Source: Flavobacteriales bacterium (lineage in GTDB: Bacteria; Bacteroidota; Bacteroidia; Flavobacteriales_D; Sanyastnellaceae). From it: a DNA stretch of 64,000 bases. The position numbers were made by a program, and so were the translations under genes. The notes beneath the pieces are model-generated. The model had not been told where the DNA came from and made no database searches. It worked only from the letters and a program-made list of their open reading frames with translations. This document shows, one piece after another, positions 8,576 to 18,754 of this stretch (positions within the stretch are counted from its first letter, which is position 1; the number at the start of each line of letters is the position of its first letter). Location: assembly GCA_018402085.1 (NCBI GenBank), contig JAGYJM010000002.1, positions 2,495,501 through 2,559,500 on the forward strand. The letters are read 5' to 3'.

Positions 8576-9310
8576 ATGCGACGCATTTACACCTTATTCT
8601 TTCTGCTGATTGCCCTCAATAGCACTGCTCAGTTTGATCGTCAAAGTGTAACGACCCGATGGAGTATAACTGCCGGTACAGGGCTACTCACCGCCGGTGC
8701 CTTCTGGCTTGAACAACGCGTTGAACCGCTTCAGGAGGCTCAAATACTCGATTACCGCAAAGAAACTTTCTCTGGTATTGCAGCTTTTCCTGTTCGGTTT
8801 TTTGATAAAGGCGCCGCAAAAGCGTCGGATGTGTTGGTGATTGCTGCGGCAATGCTCCCGGCTACTGCATTTCTCTTCGAGAACGGGCGAGAAGATTGGC
8901 TCAACGCCGGACACCTCTACCTGCAAACCGGTTTTTTGAACTACACTCTGACAACCACGGTAAAATCCCTCGTTCAACGACCCAGACCCTTTGTCTACAA
9001 CCCCGATGTGCCGATCGAGCGCGCAATGGAACGTGACGCTCGTCTCAGTTTTTTCAGCGGTCACACGAGCACCGCAGCAAGCTTCTGCTTTTTATCTGCC
9101 TCCTTGATTCAGGAATACAGCAATAACCGAGCAATCAAAACAGCGGGATGGATCACTGCGGGTATCATCCCAGCCGTTGTCGGCTACCTCCGCATGAAAG
9201 CCGGCAAGCACTTCTTCTCGGATGTGCTCGTCGGCTACATCACTGGTGCCGGGATCGGCTTGACCGTGCCGCTGATTCATCGCCGCAATGATCAGCCCGT
9301 TGTGCACTAA
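8576..9310 (+). CDS. PAP2-family phosphatase, secreted or membrane-linked
   Basis: Acid phosphatase/phospholipid phosphatase of the PAP2 superfamily, with a signal-type N-terminus (MRRIYTLFFLLIALNSTAQF). The three catalytic motifs are present: KSLVQRPRP (KxxxxxxRP), FFSGHTST (PSGH variant with Phe-Ser) and RMKAGKHFFSDVLVG (RxxxxxHxxxD). It has 244 residues. The start at 8576 gives the clean signal peptide, while the frame is open 20 codons further up. Likely substrates are lipid phosphates such as phosphatidate or undecaprenyl diphosphate, but sequence alone does not decide. Confidence 0.88.
   Translation: MRRIYTLFFLLIALNSTAQFDRQSVTTRWSITAGTGLLTAGAFWLEQRVEPLQEAQILDYRKETFSGIAAFPVRFFDKGAAKASDVLVIAAAMLPATAFLFENGREDWLNAGHLYLQTGFLNYTLTTTVKSLVQRPRPFVYNPDVPIERAMERDARLSFFSGHTSTAASFCFLSASLIQEYSNNRAIKTAGWITAGIIPAVVGYLRMKAGKHFFSDVLVGYITGAGIGLTVPLIHRRNDQPVVH
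8813..8831 (-). repeat. Class III CATCC-hairpin, copy 4 (in PAP2 gene)
   Basis: Plus strand GCCGC-AAAA-GCGTC-GGATG, one mismatch in the stem. Encodes A-A-K-A-S-D, codon phase G|GAT|G. Confidence 0.65.
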
Positions 9311-9318
9311 ATAAGAAA

Positions 9319-9337
9319 GCCGAACAAACTGTTCGGC
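9319..9337. terminator. Convergent hairpin between the PAP2 and PKD genes
   Basis: GCCGAACA-AAC-TGTTCGGC, perfect 8-bp stem located between two convergent genes. The T tract is poor on both sides, so the terminator role is inferred from position. Confidence 0.6.
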
Positions 9338-9354
9338 TCTCTGAAAATCATTCG

Positions 9355-9373
9355 CATCCGCGCTTTTTAGCGC
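9355..9373 (+). repeat. Class III CATCC-hairpin, copy 5 (at PKD protein stop)
   Basis: CATCC-GCGCT-TTTT-AGCGC. The TAA stop of the large minus-strand gene (9367-9369) lies in its loop and right arm. Confidence 0.75.
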
Positions 9374-12300
9374 GTAATCATTATTCTTCTCACTACGGTA
9401 TCTTCACCATCAGAAATCTGAAGGAAATAAATGCCTTCAGCCATCGCACTTAAGTCAATCGGAATCATCATTGATCGCGACCGTGTGGCAACATTCAGCA
9501 TTTCAACCGGACGTTGAAGTGCATCGAAGATGGTAAGGTCTACCCTATCGCTCTTCAACTCTTCAAAGACCACTCGAACAAGACCGTTAGTAGGGTTCGG
9601 AAAGACCACAATACTGCCCGCGATGCCCTGAAGTACTTCCACATCTTTACAGAAGAGTTCAACACAGGTGTCTCCGTTTTCATCCACCCGATAAACTTTA
9701 ATGCAAAGTTGATACGTGCCAGGGGCCGGATAAACATTGCTTACCACTTCAAAAGGCGATACCGGGCCTGCGGAGTTACCGTCTCCAAAGCTCCACCTCA
9801 CCTGATCACAATCGCTGAATGCTGACTGTTCCGAAAGACTGAATTCGAATGCACCACCGCCTGCGTCAACGCAATCTACTCCAGCGGCTACTGCTTCAGC
9901 AAAGGTGTCATCACATATGCAAGGATTCACAAAATTACAGTCAGGGATTTCAACGCAAACTTCAAAGGTGCAGCAGCTCAGGTAAAAACCATCTGCATTC
10001 ACTTCATGTATGGTGACATTGAAACAAACGATGTCTCCCGGAGCGGCAGGTGAGCCAATCGCAAAGTCAAATGGCCCCGCTACTCCACCCGGAGGCGTTG
10101 CTCCCATCACAATGGTGGTGTTGTATGCAGTAAGTCCGCTACCTGAAGGGAACGTAATCACCGCTTCACTCACCGTGTAATCAGTGTTATTGTGAATCAG
10201 CCCACTCACCAGATAAGCGGCATTGGCTTCATCACATTCAACATTTACAGACGACATGTAACCGCAATCGGGCTCGCAGAACACTTCAATATCGCTTTCA
10301 CAAACCACTACCCCGTTCTGAATCCATTCAATCACCACAATATGAGGAGGCGCAATTGTGGTGGCAAAGCAAATTTCAGGAAGCGTAAAGAGCCCAGCAG
10401 GAACATTACCACCAAGCAGGGCGTCTGGTGTGAAATTCACGCTTGTAGAAGTGATACCGCTTGTGAACCAGCCGCTTCCTGCGGGGTTATTGACAGTCAG
10501 CTCCGTACCCGGAGAACTTACGTAAACGGCAATCTCATCAAAGTAGTCAGGTGCGTGATTGTTCAACAGACTGATGGTGTAGCAACACCCCTCGCCTTCC
10601 GTTGGCAACACACTGTCAACAAATACATCTCCACATGGGTCGCACTGTGGCAAGTCAATGCAGTTGGGCTGCTCCAACGAACAACACAACGTTGTGGGGT
10701 CGAGCACCGGGTCAGCTTCGTGCCCGACCAACGTGTAGCAGAACTGCTGACCGCCTATACCGCTACCTGTCAATTCAAGGGTAAATGAACGGCACTCCCC
10801 GGGCTGAAGCGGATTCGACGTAATATCAATTCCGTTTGGAACCGCACCTGCTCCTACCGGTGTGATCCCTGTCAACTCCAGGTAACCGATGCTGTAATCG
10901 GCATCTGCAGGATTACAAACTGTGAAATCGTAGAAGGTACTTCCCGCTTCGCAGTAAGCGCTGTCTTCAAGAACGTACACACAATCAGGCTCAACAGCAC
11001 ACTCAAAGAAAATACTGTCCTGGCAGATGATCTCCCCTTGCTGATTGAGCCAATCGAACACTACGAGCTGCGGCAGGTTGACCGGATCGGTCAGGCAGAA
11101 ATCGAAGATAGCTGACTCAGCTCCCTGAGGAAGTGGGTCAACAGGTGACAAATTGGCAACGCGGATTTCTGTTGATGTATTCGACTGCACTGCAAAATCC
11201 GGATCTACGCTGCCTGTGTTCAGGTTAAGCGAGGCATCCGGGCTGGTCAACTGTAAACTGAATACATCGGTGTTATTGATCAAGTAACCCACAGACGCAC
11301 AACACGCATCCTGATTACCGTCTGCATCGGTAAGCGGAGTGACCGTAGCTTCTACATCTTCACAGGGATCCTGACCACAAGGCACAATGGTCATCTGAAT
11401 AGGATCAGACATGATGGAACAACCCTCAAAAGACGTCACTTCAACAGTATACGATCCGCTCTGTGTCATCGTAAGGCAATTTGAGGCGGCTCCCGAAATG
11501 AGGCTCCCATCCTGAAACCATTGGTAAGTGCCAAGACCCGGAGCGATGCAGACCTCCGAAGAATCACAGTCTTCATAACAGCCTACTGGCACGCTGCAGA
11601 GATCGGGTAAAGGATTTATAATTTGTGAAACAGTTGAAGCGCATCCAGATACCGGGTCCGTGGCTGTGAGCAGATAATCTCCCGCAGCACTCACTTGTAT
11701 ACTGTTACTGCTTTCGCCCGTGCTCCAGGTGTAAGAGATCGCTGGGTCAGGTGCTACCACGCTAAGTGTATTGATACTACCTGCGCAGCCATCACCCGAC
11801 AAGCTGATGGCTGCTGCGGGGCTTGCTCCCAAACCTACCGTGAACGGACCATCCGAAGCTACACAACCTGTGGTAAGATCAGTCACCTGTATCACTACGT
11901 CTACCGGTAAAGGACTAGCTGAGCACACACTGTAGATGTTACCGACCCCTGTATTGCCATTACTGTCTCCCCATTCGTAATCGTAATCGGCGTTGAAAGG
12001 TGTTGAGAGGGTCACACATCCATTGTCACAAATGAAGGCATCTCCCGAAATGGAAGCGGCAGGTGCAGGAGTCTCAATCACGGTAACTTCATCAAACTCC
12101 CTGCTGCAACCGTTAGCATTTGTGACAGTCACACCATAAGTACCAGCTCCTACTGTAATGCTAGGGTCTGTCAAACCGTTTGTCCACAAATACTGATCAC
12201 CCGGGGGTGCCATAAGCGTCGCTTGCTCACCCTGACAAATCGCCAGCGGACCAGAGATAACGCCCGGCGGCACTCCGGGCAGTACCTGCAGTGTGACACC

Positions 12301-15300
12301 GGTTGAATCTACACAGCCAAAAGGCCCGTAGGTCAGCAGTGTCACCGGGAATGCCCCGTCAGCAGCGTACACGTGCTCTGCTGGATTGCCAACAAAAGCA
12401 GCTCCATCGCCAAATATCCATTCAAAATCTACCGCTCCGGGGGAGGTCGCGGTGAAAGTGACCGTTTCACCTTCACACGGAGTCAGGTTACTCGCATTGA
12501 TCGATGCCGGACCAACTCCGCCAACGTCGACTTGTTTGATCACAGAGGTTGCCTGACAGCCAGTGCTGTTAGTGACGGTTAGGGTAACATCATAGGTACC
12601 CGGACCGGGGAAACTGTAGAGCGGATTTTGCATATTCACAACATTGCCGTCAATCAGCCAGGAGTAGCTGTTGACAGGAGATCCGTACGGGCTTCCCAAC
12701 ACGGTGGCTTCTTCATTGAATTGCACTTCATTGCAGCCAAGAAACTCATAGGTAAAATCAGAAGCAATCGGCACGCAGACGCTGGTAGTGTCCCAAATTA
12801 CGCAAACGTCTCCCGGCAACGCATCCTGACTCAAGTCAGGTGTGGTTCCCTCAACATATACGTTGTAACAACCAGCTGTTGAATAAGTATGTGTGGTCGT
12901 TTGTCCTGAACCCACTGGCGAATCGTCGCCAAAGTCCCACAAAGTTACTGTCGCGCTTATGGCCCCTGAATCAAAATCAACTTGGTTACAGAACGTTGAT
13001 GAAACACTGGCCGATGGGTTGAATTCACCTTCAGGATCACAAGGCTCGGTATCGGGGCAAGCAATTTCGAATACAGAAAGCGTATCGCTGTCTGTACAGC
13101 CCGTGCCAGTATCTGTAACCGTTACGATATACTCGAATGTACCGCCCCCCTGGAATATATGTGTGTAGTTACTATTTGGCCCAGGCCCCTGCACAGGAGT
13201 TCCATTTCTTGTCCAGGTGAATTCGTAGTCTGTACCGGTTTCAGCGACCAGGTTCACTGTGTGAGGCTGTTCAATGCAAATGGTTCGGAAATTCGGTGAG
13301 GTGAGCGATGCGATTGGCGATGGCAACTCGATCGCCTCGTAAAAGTCTTGTGCTTCACATCCATTGGCGTCGGTAGTGATCACGCTATAGACGCCACCGT
13401 TGCTAACATTGATTGAAGCCGTTAACTCGGCGGTGCTCCACTCATATGAAGCAAAGGGTTGCGTGGTTTCAAGAGAGCCGCTTCCTCCGGGGCATAAGTT
13501 GCCATTCTGAACGATTTCAGGTTCTTGTGCAGCAACGAGCGTAAAGTTGACGCTATCGGTCAGTGTTTGTGCGCATAGCGTTGCCGAGACCGATAAAAAT
13601 ACAGGACCGGTATAGTTGTTCCACTGCACCGTGACGGCATCTGTGCCCTGACCAGTGGTAATACTCCCTGCTTGAGGAGGACTCACCTCCCAGAGCCATA
13701 CGGTTTCTGCAGGTTGCGACTGGTCAGCAGTATAGCTCGCTGTAGAGTTGTTGCACAGCGCATCTCCCAGAATTTCAATGGGTCCGTTCAGTTCGATCAC
13801 GGTTACTTCAAGCTGCACCGGATCGCTGATACAACCTGAACCGGGCACTTGCTGTTGGGCGCTGACAGTATACGAACCTGAACTCGGCCATGAAGTGTTG
13901 AATACTGTGCCCGTGAACGATGGTGTTGAACTGCCCGGAGCTGACCAAATCACGGTCGCACCCGGCACTGTGCCACTGAGCGTGTAACTTCCAAATTCGT
14001 TCGAACACAGCTCTAGCGGCCCTGCAATAGGGCCGGGAAGCGGTGCTTCGTCAACCTGAATGACGATAGAAGATTCTTGATTGCAAAAGTCTGTTGGGTC
14101 AACAGGCATTGCCGTTACGGTGTAGTTCCCCGGGCCTGTGGTCCAGTCAACTTGTATGCTGTTTCCAAAATCCGTGAAAGGTGCTGCTGGGTCTATGGTC
14201 CAGTTATACGAACCAGCTGGCTGTGCTATGATGCTCGAATTGTCATTGACACAGACCGCGAGCGCATTGGCTGACAGATTGAATGCAGGTCGTATGGCTA
14301 CATCAAGCAACGCCAACCCCTGGCAATCTGAAGCTGTATTTCCTTCAAGACCCTGAAGAAAGGCGCTGTTGTAATTGACTTCAATGCTGCCGGCGGGGCC
14401 ATTGCCCCACTGTATAGTGGCCATGTGGGTGCCGTTGCCATGGAGCACAGATCCGCCTGTCACCGACCATTGGTAATTCACGCCCAACCACTTGGGGAGC
14501 ACGTAGGTGGCGGTTTCTCCTTGGCAAACGATATCCGGTCCGACGACCTGCTCCAGGGCCGAGATAATCGGGATAACGACTTCTGTAGGTTCTGTGCAGA
14601 GATTCGGTGTGCAACCGCTAACTTCGAGGCTTACAATTCCAAAAGGTCCTGAACCCCAGTTGACAGTGAAAAAGGCATCCGGACCGCTCGCAGAAGCGAT
14701 TACATTGCCGTCAGCATCAGTTGCCTGCCAGGTGTAAGCCGAACAAACAGCATCGGTTGTATAGGTTGCCTGATCTCCTTCGCACAAGGTAGAAATGCAC
14801 TCGATCACCGGCCCTTCCAGTGCATCCACTTCTACATCCATTTGCATTTCATTGAAGCAGCAACAAAGCGCATCGCCATCATCGCCATAAATGATGTTCG
14901 TTGCCGTGAGGGTTACCGTGTAGCTGCCAGGAGCGGCATAAGTATGCTGCACAAATTGTCCGTCATTCGTAACTACGGCACCGTCACCAAAATCCCACTC
15001 ATATGCTGCAGCATTGGGAAAAAGATTCTCAAAAGTCATGGGGGTATTCAAACAGGCGTACCCATCAGTAACAAATTGTGCTTCAGGCGCTTCTAGCACG
15101 TTAAAGCAATAGACGGCAACTGAAATATTACCTGCAGAATCTTCAATGGTAAGGGTGACTTCGGTTGTACCCTCATCTTCGAATTCTACCTGAACCACAT
15201 TCGGACTGCCCGGATCCTGCGTGTAGTTCTCGTCCATCGTCCAGGTGTATCCTGTGCCGGGCGTGTTCGCTACGAAGAGTTGTGTGCTGCTGTTTGCACA

Positions 15301-15765
15301 GACATTGGCACATTCAGCCTGCTGCAGGTCTCCATCATCTACAGGCGCCGTCAATTCATCGAGGTTCACCACGGCGCAGTCAGGCTTACCGCACTGCACG
15401 TCAATGAAGATGTTTGCCGTGCTGGGCTCAAAGTCAGAAAAGAAAAGGGTATATGTGAGCTCATGAGGCCCGCAGCAAAAGTCTTCAGAAGCATCAGCAG
15501 AAAAGATCAAAAACCCTTCATCGTTTAGTTCGAAACACGGGTCGCTGAACTCAATCTGCATTTCAGGTAGAATACCGGAATCTAGCAGCGGAATACCATC
15601 AAATTCGTCATTGGTAAATATACTGGACGGAAAAGCATCACCGAAATTAACGGTGTAAGCATCATCTTCAGCCTGCAGAAGTGCTTTTGCTTGAAATGTG
15701 CCACACAGCAAGATTAATAAAATGACGGCCTCCAGCCGCTTGAGGGGTGATCGGAAAGGGAACAT
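9367..15765 (-). CDS. Giant PKD-repeat surface protein with T9SS sorting domain
   Basis: A 2132-residue secreted or cell-surface protein with a signal peptide (VILLILLCGTFQAKA). Many PKD/Ig-like modules follow, recognisable by WDFGDG/WIFGDG/HTY...G.Y.VT (for example near residues 230-290, 960-1010 and 1090-1140). The C-terminal 80 residues (VVFPNPTNGLVRV to VVRRIMITR) form a type IX secretion sorting domain, so export by T9SS and anchoring to the surface are expected. At least two modules contain a paired-cysteine motif (DACCASVGYLINN, GEGCCYTISLLNN), and another region has FCCGPHELTY; these may be related folds. Such proteins are generally adhesins or matrix components, and no enzymatic domain is visible. 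The base composition matches its neighbours. The last codon overlaps a class III hairpin. Confidence 0.93.
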   Translation of the reverse strand: MFPFRSPLKRLEAVILLILLCGTFQAKALLQAEDDAYTVNFGDAFPSSIFTNDEFDGIPLLDSGILPEMQIEFSDPCFELNDEGFLIFSADASEDFCCGPHELTYTLFFSDFEPSTANIFIDVQCGKPDCAVVNLDELTAPVDDGDLQQAECANVCANSSTQLFVANTPGTGYTWTMDENYTQDPGSPNVVQVEFEDEGTTEVTLTIEDSAGNISVAVYCFNVLEAPEAQFVTDGYACLNTPMTFENLFPNAAAYEWDFGDGAVVTNDGQFVQHTYAAPGSYTVTLTATNIIYGDDGDALCCCFNEMQMDVEVDALEGPVIECISTLCEGDQATYTTDAVCSAYTWQATDADGNVIASASGPDAFFTVNWGSGPFGIVSLEVSGCTPNLCTEPTEVVIPIISALEQVVGPDIVCQGETATYVLPKWLGVNYQWSVTGGSVLHGNGTHMATIQWGNGPAGSIEVNYNSAFLQGLEGNTASDCQGLALLDVAIRPAFNLSANALAVCVNDNSSIIAQPAGSYNWTIDPAAPFTDFGNSIQVDWTTGPGNYTVTAMPVDPTDFCNQESSIVIQVDEAPLPGPIAGPLELCSNEFGSYTLSGTVPGATVIWSAPGSSTPSFTGTVFNTSWPSSGSYTVSAQQQVPGSGCISDPVQLEVTVIELNGPIEILGDALCNNSTASYTADQSQPAETVWLWEVSPPQAGSITTGQGTDAVTVQWNNYTGPVFLSVSATLCAQTLTDSVNFTLVAAQEPEIVQNGNLCPGGSGSLETTQPFASYEWSTAELTASINVSNGGVYSVITTDANGCEAQDFYEAIELPSPIASLTSPNFRTICIEQPHTVNLVAETGTDYEFTWTRNGTPVQGPGPNSNYTHIFQGGGTFEYIVTVTDTGTGCTDSDTLSVFEIACPDTEPCDPEGEFNPSASVSSTFCNQVDFDSGAISATVTLWDFGDDSPVGSGQTTTHTYSTAGCYNVYVEGTTPDLSQDALPGDVCVIWDTTSVCVPIASDFTYEFLGCNEVQFNEEATVLGSPYGSPVNSYSWLIDGNVVNMQNPLYSFPGPGTYDVTLTVTNSTGCQATSVIKQVDVGGVGPASINASNLTPCEGETVTFTATSPGAVDFEWIFGDGAAFVGNPAEHVYAADGAFPVTLLTYGPFGCVDSTGVTLQVLPGVPPGVISGPLAICQGEQATLMAPPGDQYLWTNGLTDPSITVGAGTYGVTVTNANGCSREFDEVTVIETPAPAASISGDAFICDNGCVTLSTPFNADYDYEWGDSNGNTGVGNIYSVCSASPLPVDVVIQVTDLTTGCVASDGPFTVGLGASPAAAISLSGDGCAGSINTLSVVAPDPAISYTWSTGESSNSIQVSAAGDYLLTATDPVSGCASTVSQIINPLPDLCSVPVGCYEDCDSSEVCIAPGLGTYQWFQDGSLISGAASNCLTMTQSGSYTVEVTSFEGCSIMSDPIQMTIVPCGQDPCEDVEATVTPLTDADGNQDACCASVGYLINNTDVFSLQLTSPDASLNLNTGSVDPDFAVQSNTSTEIRVANLSPVDPLPQGAESAIFDFCLTDPVNLPQLVVFDWLNQQGEIICQDSIFFECAVEPDCVYVLEDSAYCEAGSTFYDFTVCNPADADYSIGYLELTGITPVGAGAVPNGIDITSNPLQPGECRSFTLELTGSGIGGQQFCYTLVGHEADPVLDPTTLCCSLEQPNCIDLPQCDPCGDVFVDSVLPTEGEGCCYTISLLNNHAPDYFDEIAVYVSSPGTELTVNNPAGSGWFTSGITSTSVNFTPDALLGGNVPAGLFTLPEICFATTIAPPHIVVIEWIQNGVVVCESDIEVFCEPDCGYMSSVNVECDEANAAYLVSGLIHNNTDYTVSEAVITFPSGSGLTAYNTTIVMGATPPGGVAGPFDFAIGSPAAPGDIVCFNVTIHEVNADGFYLSCCTFEVCVEIPDCNFVNPCICDDTFAEAVAAGVDCVDAGGGAFEFSLSEQSAFSDCDQVRWSFGDGNSAGPVSPFEVVSNVYPAPGTYQLCIKVYRVDENGDTCVELFCKDVEVLQGIAGSIVVFPNPTNGLVRVVFEELKSDRVDLTIFDALQRPVEMLNVATRSRSMMIPIDLSAMAEGIYFLQISDGEDTVVRRIMITR

Positions 15766-15945
15766 AGTACATTAGTTTTGGTTTAGATAGACCATGAAGC
15801 TAATGAAGTTCACGCTATCCGCAAAACTGAATTGCCAAACGTTCCCGGTTGATTGTTCTACAAAGCCCCCATTCCGCGCTTCCCGATGAATCGGGACATT
15901 TCTCGCGCAGAAAAAAGGAACCTTCTTAAAGGAGTAGGATTGAAT

Positions 15946-17118
15946 CTACACCTCTGCCTTCTTCTCGGCTTTCTCCGCCACACACAACTTTACGATGGCG
16001 TCTACCGCGTAGTCTACGTCTTCTTTCGATGTGAAACGGCTGAACGAGAAACGCAGACTGGCGCGGCCAGGCTCCATGGCCTTAATGCCTTCGAGCACAT
16101 GCGATCCTTTTGCCGCACCTGAAGAGCATGCGCTGCCTCCTGAACACGCCACTCCTTCAAGATCAAGCAAGAATAAAAGCATACCTGCATTATCATTCGG
16201 CGGGAAGTTGACATTGAGCACGGTGTACAGGCTCTCCGGCTCGGCACTTCGGCCATTAAAGCGAACACCGGGAACCTCCGCTTTGAGCCGCTGCACCATG
16301 CGCTGCTTGATCGCCCCCACGTGTTTTGCATGATCAGCTACCGATGAGTAAGCGAGCTCGAGTGCTTTACCCAGCCCAACGATACCGTATAGATTCTCGG
16401 TGCCTCCGCGCAGCATGCGCTCTTGTCCGCCACCCGTAATCATCGCATTGATTTTCAGGTCACGGTTCACGTAAAGGAAGCCAACTCCCTTCGGGCCATG
16501 AAATTTATGCGCCGCACAAGTGATGAAGTCTACAGGGACTTCACCGAGATGAATCGGATAGTGCCCCATGGTCTGTACGGTGTCACTGTGGAACAACGCA
16601 CCGGCAGCCCGACACATCTCCCCGACAGTCTTCAGCGGTAGCATATTGCCAATCTCGTTATTGGCGTGCATCAAGCTCACGATAGTCTTGTCACTGGTAT
16701 TCAGCAACTCGCCGAGATGGTCGAGGTCAACGTCCCCTTCAGAGGTGAGGCGCACAAGACTGAGGCGAACCTTGCCTTGTGCCGCGAGCAGCTCAGCCGT
16801 CTTAATCACGGCACTGTGCTCAATAGCACTGGTGATGATATGGGTGCACCCGAGATCATTGATGGCGGCGCGTAAAGCAATGTTATCGGCTTCGGTACCT
16901 CCGGATGTGAAGCAAATCTCAGCCGGGGTGCAATGCAGTTGCCTGGCGATACTTCGGCGGGTATTTTCAATCGCCGTCTTGGCCTTTCGTCCGAAACTGT
17001 GCGAAGAAGAGGGGTTACCAAAGTGATCGTTCAGGTAAGGGAGCATCGCCTCCACAACTTGCGGGTCTACCGGTGTAGTGGCGGCATTGTCGAGGTATAT
17101 ATGTTTTAACGCTTTCAT
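15946..17118 (-). CDS. Cysteine desulfurase, IscS/NifS type
   Basis: PLP enzyme that converts cysteine to alanine and delivers persulfide sulfur for Fe-S clusters and tRNA thiolation. It has 390 residues. The N-terminus is IYLDNAATTPVDP, the PLP lysine is in CAAHKFHGPKGVGF, and the active-site loop cysteine is in SGGSACSSGA near residue 325; the SGG.ACS..A loop is typical of group I enzymes. The C-terminal tail is rich in Lys/Glu/Ala. Its ATG overlaps the glmM stop by one base (TGATG), so the two genes are translationally coupled. No iscU or suf genes adjoin. Confidence 0.93.
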   Translation of the reverse strand: MKALKHIYLDNAATTPVDPQVVEAMLPYLNDHFGNPSSSHSFGRKAKTAIENTRRSIARQLHCTPAEICFTSGGTEADNIALRAAINDLGCTHIITSAIEHSAVIKTAELLAAQGKVRLSLVRLTSEGDVDLDHLGELLNTSDKTIVSLMHANNEIGNMLPLKTVGEMCRAAGALFHSDTVQTMGHYPIHLGEVPVDFITCAAHKFHGPKGVGFLYVNRDLKINAMITGGGQERMLRGGTENLYGIVGLGKALELAYSSVADHAKHVGAIKQRMVQRLKAEVPGVRFNGRSAEPESLYTVLNVNFPPNDNAGMLLFLLDLEGVACSGGSACSSGAAKGSHVLEGIKAMEPGRASLRFSFSRFTSKEDVDYAVDAIVKLCVAEKAEKKAEV

Positions 17119-18506
17119 CAGTGCGCGATTTCCTTCAATTCGTTCATCATTCTTCTGGCGAGCGCTTCAACGCGCTGCTCAGAGGTGCTTTCTGCATAGA
17201 TGCGTATAATAGGCTCGGTATTTGACTTGCGAAGGTGCACCCATTCGCTCTCAAAGTCAATTTTCACACCATCTGTGCGATCTACCGATTCATCTGCATA
17301 GCGCTCTGCCACGTCTTCAAGGATGCGATCCACATCCATGCCGGGCTCAAGTTGAACCTTGTTTTTAGACATAAAATACTGCGGGAAAGACGCCTTCAGT
17401 TCAGAGGCTTTCATTCCGCTCTGCGCAAGGCGCGTCAGAAACAAAGCAACCCCCACCAGCGCATCGCGTCCGTAGTGTGAATCCGGATAAATCACCCCCC
17501 CATTGCCTTCGCCGCCAATCACGGCGTTCATAGCTTTCATTTCTTCTACCACATTGACTTCACCTACAGCTGAGGCAGAGTGCGTTCCACCATGTTGTAA
17601 AGTCACATCACGCAGGGCACGGGTTGACGACAGATTGCTGACGGTGTGTCCTGTCTTATGACGCAATACATGATCAGCCACGGCTACGAGTGTGTATTCT
17701 TCACCAAACATACTTCCGTCTTCACAAACCATGGCGAGGCGGTCGACATCAGGATCAACTGTAATACCGAGGTCAGCTTTTTTCTCAAGAATGAGTGCAC
17801 TTAAGTCGGCAAGGTGTTCGGGCAGCGGTTCCGGGTTATGCGGAAACTCACCGGTAGGGTCGCAATATAATTCGTGCACCTCTTGCACACCGAGGGCCCG
17901 CAGAAGTGCGGGTACGAAAATACCACCAGAGGAGTTCACTGCGTCAACCGCGATAGTGAATCCGGCTTTCTTGATGGCATCGATGTCTACCAGTTCGAGC
18001 CCGCAAACGGCGTCAATGTGACGCTGCAGCCAGGATGTTTCTTCACGATAGGTGCCGAGCTTATCGATTTCTGCAAAATTGAAGTTCTCTTGCGCTGCAA
18101 TCTCCAACACTTCGCTTCCTTCGGCGGCAGAAATAAACTCACCGCGAGCGTTTAGCAATTTGAGCGCGTTCCATTCGCGCGGGTTGTGGCTCGCCGTCAG
18201 GATAATCCCGGCGTGGGCGTGTTCACCGGGCACGGCCAGCTCCACTGTTGGTGTAGTGCTTAATCCGAGATCAATGACATCTGCGCCCATGCCCTGTAGT
18301 GTGGCGCACACCAACTGACGCACCATTTCACCGCTGATTCGTGCGTCGCGGCCCACCACTACTTTAAGGCGTTCGCTACCTGCGCGTGCTTTCATCATCG
18401 CTGCAAAAGCGGAGGTAAATCGCACCACATCCAGCGGTGTGAGTCCTTCATCCGGCCTTCCTCCTATGGTACCGCGAATACCGGAAATTGACTTAATCAA
18501 TGGCAT
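17118..18506 (-). CDS. glmM: Phosphoglucosamine/phosphohexose mutase (GlmM-like)
   Basis: Alpha-D-phosphohexomutase, expected to interconvert glucosamine-6-P and glucosamine-1-P for UDP-GlcNAc synthesis. The start is MPLIKSISGIRGTIGG. The open frame extends 86 codons upstream, but a TACATTTG box at 18522-18529 and the conserved N-terminus support 18506. Motifs are the phosphoserine loop TASHNPREWNALK, the metal-binding DPDVDRLA, the sugar-recognition GGEGNGGVIYP and the phosphate-binding RKSNTEPIIRIYAES near the C-terminus. It has 462 residues. Phosphomannomutase activity cannot be excluded, as archaeal-type GlmM and PMM look alike. Confidence 0.9.
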   Translation of the reverse strand: MPLIKSISGIRGTIGGRPDEGLTPLDVVRFTSAFAAMMKARAGSERLKVVVGRDARISGEMVRQLVCATLQGMGADVIDLGLSTTPTVELAVPGEHAHAGIILTASHNPREWNALKLLNARGEFISAAEGSEVLEIAAQENFNFAEIDKLGTYREETSWLQRHIDAVCGLELVDIDAIKKAGFTIAVDAVNSSGGIFVPALLRALGVQEVHELYCDPTGEFPHNPEPLPEHLADLSALILEKKADLGITVDPDVDRLAMVCEDGSMFGEEYTLVAVADHVLRHKTGHTVSNLSSTRALRDVTLQHGGTHSASAVGEVNVVEEMKAMNAVIGGEGNGGVIYPDSHYGRDALVGVALFLTRLAQSGMKASELKASFPQYFMSKNKVQLEPGMDVDRILEDVAERYADESVDRTDGVKIDFESEWVHLRKSNTEPIIRIYAESTSEQRVEALARRMMNELKEIAH

Positions 18507-18521
18507 GATTCTGCATTTTGG

Positions 18522-18529
18522 CAAATGTA
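18522..18529 (-). promoter_or_regulatory. -7 box TACATTTG of glmM
   Basis: Minus-strand TACATTTG, 15 nt before the ATG at 18506. Confidence 0.6.
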
Positions 18530-18665
18530 CTAAATCGTTCAGGGAGCAAGAGATCAAAGCTCGCGAAGGCTTGGAGGGCAGTTCACTGAAAACGTTAAAT
18601 TGAGTATTCCGCATGTCATTATGGCGTATCTTTACCTTTCGCCGTTTTCGTTGCGCGTTTTTTTC

Positions 18666-18684
18666 CGCCAGAAATGGCGGGATG
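18666..18684 (-). repeat. Class III CATCC-hairpin, copy 6 (intergenic)
   Basis: Plus strand CGCCA-GAAA-TGGCG-GGATG. It lies in the 360-bp divergent gap between glmM and the TPR gene, which otherwise holds the inverted repeat at 18755 and the two promoters. Confidence 0.7.
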
Positions 18685-18754
18685 CGACAATTTGCGCGAT
18701 TAGAACCGCGTTTGGCAATAGAATTGCGGAGTGTTCTTTGCAAGAGGCTCTCGG

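Noticed and set aside
10192-10788. 198-codon plus-strand frame inside the giant PKD gene
   Set aside because: Antisense shadow. The minus-strand gene has clear domains, signal peptide and sorting domain.
18381-18412. Additional class III hairpin (ctgcaaaagcggagg) in glmM
   Set aside because: Stem mismatched and GGATG tag absent; at best a decayed copy, so not counted.
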